In this document: in pieces, positions 1-5,740 of the stretch
Numbering within the stretch: the first letter of the stretch is position 1
How the letters are laid out: each line of letters begins with the position of its first letter
Source of the DNA: JBIQLO01 sp044464175
GTDB taxonomy: Bacteria > Planctomycetota > Phycisphaerae > Tepidisphaerales > Tepidisphaeraceae
DNA: 10,830 bases
Reading direction: 5' to 3'
NCBI GenBank assembly: GCA_044464175.1
Contig: JBIQLO010000135.1
Location: 1 to 10,830 of the forward strand
The notes under the pieces: generated by a model
Database searches by the model: none
The model's input: the letters and a program-made list of their open reading frames with translations, nothing else
What the model was told of the DNA's origin: nothing
Position numbers and translations under genes: made by a program

Positions 1-4
1 CGAC

Positions 5-703
5 TCATCCCCCGCCGGAGGGATTGTTGGTGTTGGGGGCGGGGTCCCAGGGATCGATCGCGCCGATGGCTTCATTTGGCGGAGTGATGCCAACGTGCAT
101 GTCCAGAAAGAGATAGTTGGAGCCGAGTTTTACGCCGTGGCGGTATTTTTCCACGCGGGTGTCGAAGTCGCCGATGTCCATGTAGTAGTCGAGGCGGTCG
201 GATTTTTTCTCGCCCATGACCACGACCATGTCGGGAGATTTCCCGCCAAGGTTGCCGCCGGAGTAGCGGATGTTGCGCTGGCCCAGATGCTGGTTGAGGA
301 TGTAGGAATGTGCCTCGGCCGGTTCAACATCGGCCGGGCAGAGCAGGATCGGGTTGTTCCAGGTGGCGGGCGTGAGCACGTGGCTGGGCCAGCGGGCTTG
401 GCGCACCTCCTCGGCGTAGGGGGGCGGGCCATCCACGCCCATGCCCGGGCCGGAGGGGAAGAGCCAGCCGTTGTTGCTGTTGGAATAGGCGAGCATGGCC
501 AGCCCGATCTGGCGCATGTTGGAGGCGCATTGAACCATTTTGGCCTGCTCTCGGGCGCGATGCAGGGCGGGCATGAGGATCGCGATGAGGACCCCGATCA
601 GGCCGATGACGACCAGCAGCTCTACCAGGGAAAATCCAGTTTGCCGGGATGGGAAGGGGTTTGAGCGCATCTGGCGGGTCCTCTGTAGCATTGGGTGGGT
701 CAT
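5..703 (-). CDS. Prepilin-type N-terminal cleavage/methylation domain protein, copy A (third in operon)
   Basis: A 232-residue type IV pilin/pseudopilin-like protein. A short basic leader ends in G23, followed by F24-S-L-V-E and a hydrophobic helix to about residue 44. This is the class III signal cut by a prepilin peptidase. Cys59 lies in VQCASNMRQIG; a CPAD box and SYILN follow. The C-terminus carries YRHG...YLFLDMHV, with H189 and D201. This resembles the 'H-X9-DG' prepilin-processing-associated domain of planctomycetes, but the His-Asp spacing is 11 and the Gly is Met. The function is inferred as a secreted or surface filament subunit. The start at 703 matches the layout of copy B (stop, 11 nt, ATG, Met-x-His-Pro). 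An internal ATG at 670 has a better Shine-Dalgarno (AGAGGA, 8 nt upstream) and would give 221 residues, so the start is uncertain. Only 4 bases follow the stop, so further copies could lie to the left. Confidence 0.88.
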   Translation of the reverse strand: MTHPMLQRTRQMRSNPFPSRQTGFSLVELLVVIGLIGVLIAILMPALHRAREQAKMVQCASNMRQIGLAMLAYSNSNNGWLFPSGPGMGVDGPPPYAEEVRQARWPSHVLTPATWNNPILLCPADVEPAEAHSYILNQHLGQRNIRYSGGNLGGKSPDMVVVMGEKKSDRLDYYMDIGDFDTRVEKYRHGVKLGSNYLFLDMHVGITPPNEAIGAIDPWDPAPNTNNPSGGG

Positions 704-714
704 GACGGGGCTGT

Positions 715-1401
715 TCAATTCTCGGCCGAGGGGTTGTTGGTGTTGGGGGCCGGATCCCAGGGGTCGATGGCGCCGATCGCTCTGTCGGGCGGAGTAATGC
801 CCACGTGCATGTCGAGGAAGAGGTAGTTGGAACCGAGCTTCACACCATGGCGGTATTTTTCCACCCGGGTGTCGAAGTCGCCGATGTCCATGTAATAGTC
901 CGGGCGGTCGGATTTCTTTTCGCCCATGACCACCACCGTGTCGGGGGAGTTGCCTCCCAGATCGCCGCCGGAATAGCGGATGTGGCGCTGCCCCAGGTGC
1001 TCGTTGAGGATGTAGGAATGCTCGGCCGCCGGTTCGAAATCGGCCGGGCAGAGCAGAATGGGATTGTTCCAGACGGGGGGCGTAAGGACATGGGCCGGCC
1101 AGCGTTGCTTGATGCGGTCTTCGGTCAGCGGGCTGGTGTAGCCGTAGATGCCCAGGCCCGAGGGGAAGAGCCAGCCGTTGTTGCTGTTGGCGTAGGCGAG
1201 CATCGCAAGTCCGATCTGGCGCATGTTGGAGGCGCACTGGACCATCTTCGCCTGCTCTCGGGCGCGATGGAGGGCGGGCATGAGGATGGCGATCAGGACC
1301 CCGATCAGGCCGATGACGACCAGCAACTCCACCAGGGAAAATCCATCGCGACGGGAGGGCAGATGCAAGGCTCGGATTGTTTGCGGCGTTGGGTGATTCA
1401 T
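715..1401 (-). CDS. Prepilin-type N-terminal cleavage/methylation domain protein, copy B (middle)
   Basis: A 228-residue paralogue of its two neighbours. The class III signal cleaves after G20 (G|FSLVE), and a hydrophobic helix spans residues 21-41. Cys56 and Cys118 (in LLCPAD) could pair. H185 and D197 form the C-terminal H-X11-D-M-H-V box. By eye the part after the cleavage site is about 84% identical to copy C. Differences cluster at residues 83-103, just after GWLFPSG, and at the extreme C-terminus. The ATG lies 12 nt after the stop of copy C, with a modest AGG 7-9 nt upstream, which fits translation in an operon with both neighbours. Family knowledge supports a secreted, inner-membrane-anchored pilin-like subunit; which machine it belongs to cannot be told, because no assembly ATPase or peptidase gene is in the window. 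Confidence 0.9.
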   Translation of the reverse strand: MNHPTPQTIRALHLPSRRDGFSLVELLVVIGLIGVLIAILMPALHRAREQAKMVQCASNMRQIGLAMLAYANSNNGWLFPSGLGIYGYTSPLTEDRIKQRWPAHVLTPPVWNNPILLCPADFEPAAEHSYILNEHLGQRHIRYSGGDLGGNSPDTVVVMGEKKSDRPDYYMDIGDFDTRVEKYRHGVKLGSNYLFLDMHVGITPPDRAIGAIDPWDPAPNTNNPSAEN

Positions 1402-1413
1402 GACAGGACCTGT

Positions 1414-2076
1414 TCAACCCTCCGGGGTGGGATTGTTGGTGTCGGGAGCCGGGTCCCAGGGATCAATCGCGCCGATCGCCTTGTCCGGCGGGGAAATTCC
1501 CACATGCATGTCCAGAAAAAGATAGTTGGACCCGAGCTTGATGCCGTGGCGGTATTTCTCCACGCAGCGGTCAAAGTCGCCGATGTCCATGAAGTAGTCG
1601 GCGACAGTCGATTTTTTCTCGCCCATGACGATCACCGTGTCGGGCGTATGGCCGCCCAGGTCACCGCCGGAGTAGCGGATGTGGTATTGCGACAGGTGCT
1701 GGTTGAGGATGTAGGAGTGTTGCTCATCCGGCTCGAAATCGGCCGGGCAGAGCAGGATCGGGTTGTTCCAGGTGGGGGGAGTGAGGACATGGGTGGGCCA
1801 GCGTAGTTTGCGGCGGTCGTCGGTGAAGGGGGCGGTCGCCCCGTATTCGGGCAGGCCCGAGGGGAAGAGCCAGCCGTTGTTGCTGTTGGAATAGGCGAGC
1901 ATGGCCATGCCGATCTGGCGCATGTTGGAGGCGCACTGGACCATCTTTGCCTGCTCTCGAGCACGGTGGAGGGCGGGCATAAGGATGGCGATGAGGACTC
2001 CGATCAGGCCGATGACGACCAGCAGCTCCACCAGTGAAAACCCACGTTGTGGGGGACGAACGACTGCCCTGCGCAT
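1414..2076 (-). CDS. Prepilin-type N-terminal cleavage/methylation domain protein, copy C (first in operon)
   Basis: A 220-residue member of the tandem triplet and the first to be transcribed. It has the shortest leader: a basic stretch with four Arg ending in G12, then F13-S-L-V-E and a hydrophobic helix. Cys48 and Cys110 match those of copies A and B; an extra Cys171 sits in FDRCVEKYRH, where the others have Arg. H177 and D189 form the H-X11-D-M-H-V box. The start is supported by GGAAGGA ending 4 nt before the ATG on the minus strand. The 107-bp region upstream is shared with the divergent trpG-like gene and must hold any operon promoter, but I found no convincing -35/-10 pair for this direction. 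The role is inferred as a filament or pseudopilin subunit. Confidence 0.9.
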   Translation of the reverse strand: MRRAVVRPPQRGFSLVELLVVIGLIGVLIAILMPALHRAREQAKMVQCASNMRQIGMAMLAYSNSNNGWLFPSGLPEYGATAPFTDDRRKLRWPTHVLTPPTWNNPILLCPADFEPDEQHSYILNQHLSQYHIRYSGGDLGGHTPDTVIVMGEKKSTVADYFMDIGDFDRCVEKYRHGIKLGSNYLFLDMHVGISPPDKAIGAIDPWDPAPDTNNPTPEG

Positions 2077-2183
2077 TTGGTCCTTCCCGTCAAATCATGT
2101 GTCTATGGGCCTAAACGCCGGGCCGGGCGATTTATTGCCCACGCTTCCCATTTTGGCACTTCCGTCTTACATTTTCCATTATC

Positions 2184-2756
2184 ATGATCGTCCTGATCGA
2201 CAATTACGATTCGTTCACCTACAACCTGGTCCAGAAGATCGGCGAGGTGGCGCCGCGGCAGGAGCTGCGCGTCTTTCGCAACGACAAGGTGACGCTCGAT
2301 CAGATCGACGAACTGAAGCCGAGCCATATCGTCATCTCCCCCGGCCCCTGCACGCCGCGGGAAGGGGGCGTCTCCAATGACGTGATCCGCCAGTTTGCCC
2401 CCACCACGCCGCTGCTGGGGGTCTGCCTGGGGCACCAGTGCATCGGCTTTACGTTCGGGGCCGTCGTGGAACGGGCCCAGCGGCTGATGCACGGCAAAAC
2501 CGACCGGATTTATCACGATGAACGGGGGATTTATGCGGGCATGCCCAACCCTTTCACGGCCACGCGCTACCACAGCCTGATCATCCGCCCCGGTACGCTG
2601 CCGGCGGAATTTGATGTGGTGTCGTGGACCGACCAGAAGGAGATCATGGGCATCCGGCACAAGACCTGGCCGCTGGAGGGGGTGCAGTTTCACCCGGAGA
2701 GCTTCCTGACCGAGCATGGGGAGCGGCTGCTGGCGAACTTTCTGAAGCAGGGGTGA
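2184..2756 (+). CDS. trpG: Anthranilate/aminodeoxychorismate synthase, glutamine amidotransferase subunit (TrpG/PabA)
   Basis: A 190-residue class I glutamine amidotransferase of the usual full length. It should release ammonia from glutamine for the synthase subunit that makes anthranilate (tryptophan) or aminodeoxychorismate (folate). It starts with the family signature IDNYDSFTYN (residues 5-14). The oxyanion-loop region ISPGPCTPREGG spans 51-62, the nucleophile Cys81 is in GVCLGHQCIG, and the triad is completed by His170 and Glu172 in GVQFHPESF. The partner TrpE/PabB is not adjacent, so the sequence cannot separate TrpG from PabA; one subunit may serve both. There is no Shine-Dalgarno before the ATG: the preceding bases are pyrimidine-rich (CATTTTCCATTATC), so initiation may be leaderless or SD-independent. 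The gene is divergent from the pilin operon. Confidence 0.93.
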   Translation: MIVLIDNYDSFTYNLVQKIGEVAPRQELRVFRNDKVTLDQIDELKPSHIVISPGPCTPREGGVSNDVIRQFAPTTPLLGVCLGHQCIGFTFGAVVERAQRLMHGKTDRIYHDERGIYAGMPNPFTATRYHSLIIRPGTLPAEFDVVSWTDQKEIMGIRHKTWPLEGVQFHPESFLTEHGERLLANFLKQG

Positions 2757-2767
2757 GGCGCTCCTGC
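2747..2767 (+). terminator. Weak stem-loop over the trpG stop codon
   Basis: GCAGGGG (2747-2753) and CTCCTGC (2761-2767) can pair at six of seven positions around a 7-nt loop containing the TGA stop. No proper T-run follows (GTAGTTGTCAATT), so a terminator role is only a possibility. Confidence 0.25.
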
Positions 2768-2806
2768 GTAGTTGTCAATTCGTCACTTAAATGCAGGTGT
2801 CGTTTC

Positions 2807-2835
2807 TTGACGTGGGCGAGGTTGCATATTATACT
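2807..2835 (+). promoter_or_regulatory. Sigma70-type promoter of the DksA-like gene
   Basis: TTGACG (2807-2812, five of six consensus bases), a 17-nt spacer and TATACT (2830-2835, five of six) form a good housekeeping promoter. Transcription would start near 2841-2843, leaving a leader of about 57 nt before the GTG at 2899. It also argues against the in-frame ATG at 2791, which lies upstream of the promoter. Confidence 0.75.
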
Positions 2836-2837
2836 GG

Positions 2838-2885
2838 CCTGTCTTTTCGGTTGAGTGGATCCTGGGGGTGCAATTTTAAGACAGG
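2838..2885 (+). promoter_or_regulatory. 8-bp dyad in the leader of the DksA-like gene
   Basis: CCTGTCTT (2838-2845) and AAGACAGG (2878-2885) are perfect inverted copies separated by 32 nt. The left arm overlaps the predicted transcription start; the right arm overlaps the first bases of the Shine-Dalgarno AGGGAG (2883-2888). It could be an operator or, if enough of the left arm is transcribed, an RNA stem hiding the ribosome binding site. It may also be chance. Confidence 0.35.
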
Positions 2886-2898
2886 GAGCCCTTTCACC

Positions 2899-3498
2899 GT
2901 GGCCAAAACCAGCAAGAAGACCAAGCGGCCGGCCCGTTCCGCGGCGGCCAAGCCTGCCAAAGCCCGGACCACCGTTAAAAAGAGCGTGAAGCGCACACCC
3001 GCCGCCGCGCGGAGCGGGGGTGGCAAGTCCAAGGCGCCAGCGCGCAAGAGCAGCCGGCCCGCCGCCTCGCGGACCCCGCGCAAACGGGCGACCACCACCT
3101 CGGCGGCGCCGAAGAACCAGGCGGGCCTGGGGCAGCGCGACCTTCAGCACTATGCCGAACTGTTGCTGGCCAAGCGCCGGGAGTTGGTGGGGGACATGAG
3201 CTCGATGGAGCGCGAAGCGCTTCGCAGCGCGGGGGGAAGCAATCTCTCCAACATGCCCATCCACATGGCCGACATGGGGACGGACAATTACGAGCAGGAA
3301 TTCACGCTGGGGCTGATGGAAAAAGACCGCCAGCTCCTGCGCGAGATCAACATCGCCCTGGGTAAAATCCAGAACGGCACCTACGGCATCTGCGAGGGCA
3401 CCGGCAAGCCGATCGGCAAGCCGCGCCTGGAGGCCCAGCCGTGGGCGCGCTACTCGATCGAGCATGCCCGAAAGCTGGAAAAGCGGATGGGGCGATAA
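2899..3498 (+). CDS. DksA/TraR-like protein with basic tail and degenerate zinc finger
   Basis: A 199-residue protein of the DksA/TraR family, whose known members enter the RNA polymerase secondary channel and alter promoter kinetics. The GTG start is chosen because it follows the promoter and has AGGGAG 10 nt upstream. Residues 1 to about 75 are a Lys/Ala/Arg/Ser-rich, probably disordered tail like histone H1 tails. A helical coiled-coil region follows (about 78-160), with MADMGTDNYEQEFTLGL in the tip region, then the C-terminal motif CEGTGKPIGKPRLEAQPWAR. The usual C-x2-C...C-x2-C is reduced to one Cys165: the other positions read Thr168, Ser and His. E. coli DksA tip residues D71, D74 and A76 also do not align with identical residues. 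A zinc-independent or redirected role is therefore inferred. The family call is firm; the biochemical role is open. Confidence 0.87.
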   Translation: MAKTSKKTKRPARSAAAKPAKARTTVKKSVKRTPAAARSGGGKSKAPARKSSRPAASRTPRKRATTTSAAPKNQAGLGQRDLQHYAELLLAKRRELVGDMSSMEREALRSAGGSNLSNMPIHMADMGTDNYEQEFTLGLMEKDRQLLREINIALGKIQNGTYGICEGTGKPIGKPRLEAQPWARYSIEHARKLEKRMGR

Positions 3499-3564
3499 GC
3501 CGCAAGGCGCGGAATGACGGAAAATCTGAATCTCCCCGTGGCCGTTACGCCATAGAGAGCGGCC

Positions 3565-4683
3565 TTACGTCAGGTTTTCCGGATTGAGCCCCTTCAATTC
3601 CTCGAGGACGAACCGGCCGTCTTGGCGGATCAGCTTGTCGTCGAAATAGATTTCCCCGCCGCCGGCCTGGGGGTCCTGGCGCATCACCAGGTCCCAGTGA
3701 ATCTGGGATTTATTTCCGTTGCTCGCCTCGTCGTAGCATGCGCCGGGCGTGAAGTGGATGGAGCCGGCGATCTTTTCATCGAACAGGATGTCCTTCATCG
3801 GTCGCGTGCAGTGGGGATTGAGGCCGATGGCGAACTCGCCGACATAGCGGGCCCCCTCGTCGGCGTTGAGCACGTCGTTGAGGGCGGCCGAATCGCTGCT
3901 GGCCGCGTCGACGATCTTTCCATCCTTGAACGTCAGCCGCACATCCGTGTGGGTCACGCCCCGGTAGATGGTGGGGCAGTTGAACTGGATGATGCCGTTG
4001 ACGCTGGTGCGCACGGGGGCGGTGAAGACCTCGCCGTCGGGGATGTTGCGGTGCCCATCGCATTTGATGGCCGGGATGTCCTTGATGCTGAAGGAGAGGT
4101 CCGTGGCGCCGGGGCCTTTGAGGCGCACGCGGTCGGTCTTTTCCATCAGCGCCTTCAGCGGCGTCATCGCCCGGCTCATTTTGGCGTAGTCGAGGGTGCA
4201 GACGTTGAAGTAAAAATCCTCAAACGCCTCGGTGCTCATCTCGGCCATCTGCGCCATCGAGGGCGTGGGCCAGCGCAGCACCACCCAGCGGGTCTTTTTC
4301 ACGCGGATGTCGTGGTGGACCTTCTGCCAGACGGTCTGCTCGTAGAGGCGCTGTTTGTCGGCCGGGATGTCGCTGTTTTCCGAGACGTTGAAGCTGCCGC
4401 GCGCGCCGATGTAGCACTGCATCTTCTCCATCTGGTGCTTCTCCACATCCGCGATCAAATCCCACTGGGCCTGAGTTCCCATGCGCATCAGGGCGCGGTT
4501 GACGCGGTTGCTCTTGAGCAGCACCTGCGCGCGTCCCCCGGCGGCGTCGGCGGAGCGGGCCAGGGCGATGGTGAACTCGTGCGGCACGTCGATGGCCTCG
4601 ATGAGGATGTTTTCATCCTTCTTCAGGGCGCAGGAATAGTTGATCAGCAGGTCGGCGAGTTTTTGGATGCGGGGGTCGATCAT
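3565..4683 (-). CDS. M29-family aminopeptidase (AmpS/PepS-like)
   Basis: A 372-residue protein matching the thermophilic M29 metallo-aminopeptidases (AmpS, AmpT, PepS), which remove N-terminal residues from peptides in the cytoplasm using two metal ions. The expected ligand and catalytic positions are visible in order: Glu218 (IPDGEVFTAP), Glu283 (YVGEFAIGLN), His310 (GSIHFTPG), Tyr317, His329 and Asp331 (IHWDL). The Tyr-to-His gap is about 12 residues, shorter than in Thermus AmpT as I remember it. The frame stays open upstream to 5307, but homology begins at MIDPRIQKLADLLINYS, and the ATG at 4683 is the only sensible start. No Shine-Dalgarno is visible before it. It converges on the DksA-like gene, with 66 bp between the two stops. 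Its substrate is unknown. Confidence 0.9.
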   Translation of the reverse strand: MIDPRIQKLADLLINYSCALKKDENILIEAIDVPHEFTIALARSADAAGGRAQVLLKSNRVNRALMRMGTQAQWDLIADVEKHQMEKMQCYIGARGSFNVSENSDIPADKQRLYEQTVWQKVHHDIRVKKTRWVVLRWPTPSMAQMAEMSTEAFEDFYFNVCTLDYAKMSRAMTPLKALMEKTDRVRLKGPGATDLSFSIKDIPAIKCDGHRNIPDGEVFTAPVRTSVNGIIQFNCPTIYRGVTHTDVRLTFKDGKIVDAASSDSAALNDVLNADEGARYVGEFAIGLNPHCTRPMKDILFDEKIAGSIHFTPGACYDEASNGNKSQIHWDLVMRQDPQAGGGEIYFDDKLIRQDGRFVLEELKGLNPENLT

Positions 4684-4775
4684 GGGATTACGTTGTACCA
4701 GAAATGCTTTGTGGCGGGTAATTCTAGAAATCCTGCGATGGCAGACGGGGCATGCACCGGCCCATCTACCTGCGA

Positions 4776-5513
4776 TTAGTACGACAAAACAAACCTCGCG
4801 CAGGCCACCCATCCAATGAGTGAGGCCCACAGGCCGCATCGCGCCCATGGCTGGGCGGACCGGGCGTGACGGGACAGCACCCAGGCCGCCAGGGGGATCA
4901 GCAGGAGGAACGGAACCTCGAATAATTGAGTTGTACTTGCGGTGAGTTGTCCCGTACCGCAATAGCTGTTGCGGGCCGCGACGGAGGAGAGCGACAATCG
5001 GATCACATAGGAAACGATGCCGCCGGCCGAGAGGAGCGATATGGCCGCGGCGACGGCTCCGAGCCAAGGGCGGCGCACAGGTGCTCGCGGGATCGAGGCA
5101 TAGTCTAGGGGGAGAGGCGCCGAGGGATCGGGAGACGTTCCCGGCAGGTTTAACGGGAATCCTTGCCCGGTCATCGGGCGAGGGTGAAACCGGCGGGCAG
5201 TGAGGTAGGCGATCAGCCATGACAGCAGGCCCGCGCAAATCACCATGTTTGCAATGCGCAGATAGAGCCACGGCCCACCTGTCAACCATTTCATGTCTAA
5301 CAGCCAATCGACCGGGACAGGGACGTTGCTGAGGTAGATCAGGCCATCGTTTAAGAGACGTTCAAAGCTCCATCCCGATGGATGCTGTGGCGGTCCGAAG
5401 GAGGCCATCCCCACGCTAAACCCGATGAGGAAACCGAGAGTTCCAAAGAGTGGTGACAGAATGAGGAAGCAGAGTACGGCAAGGGTCCAAAATAGACGAC
5501 GGTAACGGGTCAT
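4776..5513 (-). CDS. Multi-pass membrane protein, family not recognised
   Basis: A 245-residue hydrophobic protein that I cannot assign to a family. Probable membrane segments lie at about 7-38 (one long or two short), 83-105, 150-172, 198-214 and 225-243. A Pro-rich polar loop spans roughly 107-149, with runs such as GTSPDPSAPLPLDY and RAPVRRPW. The N-terminus is basic (MTRYRR), which favours a cytoplasmic N-terminus. No catalytic motif is visible. It sits 92 bp upstream of the M29 aminopeptidase on the same strand and could be co-transcribed, but the gap is long and nothing links their functions. The start has only a weak AAGG 9 nt upstream. That it encodes protein is supported by the clear helix pattern and by its fit between neighbouring genes. 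Confidence 0.72.
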   Translation of the reverse strand: MTRYRRLFWTLAVLCFLILSPLFGTLGFLIGFSVGMASFGPPQHPSGWSFERLLNDGLIYLSNVPVPVDWLLDMKWLTGGPWLYLRIANMVICAGLLSWLIAYLTARRFHPRPMTGQGFPLNLPGTSPDPSAPLPLDYASIPRAPVRRPWLGAVAAAISLLSAGGIVSYVIRLSLSSVAARNSYCGTGQLTASTTQLFEVPFLLLIPLAAWVLSRHARSAQPWARCGLWASLIGWVACARFVLSY

Positions 5514-5613
5514 GAAAAGGGCCTTGATCGGCGGAAACAGTTTATGTCGCTTTCACCAATGCGTAAATCTTGTCGTGCGACTTGAGGGCGTAGGGGTAAT
5601 CTTGGCTCGCCCT

Positions 5614-5631
5614 ACACCCTGTACATGGTGT
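5614..5631. repeat. Near-perfect 18-bp palindrome
   Basis: ACACCCTGTACATGGTGT pairs at eight of nine positions about the centre TGTACA. A second inverted pair, GTAGGG (5590-5595) and CCCTAC (5610-5615), touches its left side. It lies in the spacer between the membrane protein gene and the isomerase gene. It could be a regulator site or part of a repeat unit with the adjacent hairpin; nothing shows which. Confidence 0.4.
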
Positions 5632-5653
5632 CTGCGAAAGCCCCCCACCCTAA

Positions 5654-5679
5654 CCCTCCCCCGGATTACCGGGGGAGGG
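5654..5679. repeat. Perfect GC-rich hairpin, REP-like extragenic repeat
   Basis: CCCTCCCCCGG (5654-5664) and CCGGGGGAGGG (5669-5679) are perfect 11-bp arms around ATTA, preceded by CCCACCCTAA. The form 'CCCTAACCCTCxCCC...GGGxGAGGG' is, from memory, a common dispersed extragenic repeat in many genomes. It lies 61 bp beyond the isomerase stop on that gene's downstream side. It has no T-run in either direction, so it is not a classic terminator, though it could protect mRNA ends. Confidence 0.65.
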
Positions 5680-5740
5680 AACAAGAGGGTCTAATTCCAA
5701 GTGAAATGACGGTCTACTCAAGACGGGCAATTGCGTCACC

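Noticed and set aside
5..1417. A 470-residue fusion of two pilin-like proteins
   Set aside because: The frame is open over copy B by chance, but copy B is encoded in another frame with its own start and stop; only the part from 703 to 5 encodes the pilin family.
805..1806. Long plus-strand open frame across the pilin copies B and C
   Set aside because: It is antisense to two clear genes and its translation is the Val/Ala/Gly/Asp-rich pattern expected opposite GC-rich coding sequence.
2153..2182. TTGGCA-N18-CATTAT as a promoter for trpG
   Set aside because: The start of transcription would fall inside the coding sequence.
2791..2898. N-terminal extension of the DksA-like gene from an ATG at 2791
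   Set aside because: The promoter lies inside this stretch, the translation has no family resemblance, and the GTG at 2899 begins the basic tail with an SD-like AGGGAG upstream.
3540..3564. GGCCG...CGGCC inverted repeat between the two converging genes as a terminator
   Set aside because: Only five base pairs around a 15-nt loop, with no T-run on either strand.
3622..4779. 385-codon plus-strand open frame opposite the M29 aminopeptidase
   Set aside because: It mirrors the aminopeptidase codons, has no recognisable motif, and the minus strand carries all expected M29 ligands.
4684..5307. N-terminal extension of the M29 aminopeptidase
   Set aside because: It overlaps the membrane protein gene, is Pro/Arg-rich without pattern, and family homology begins at the ATG at 4683.
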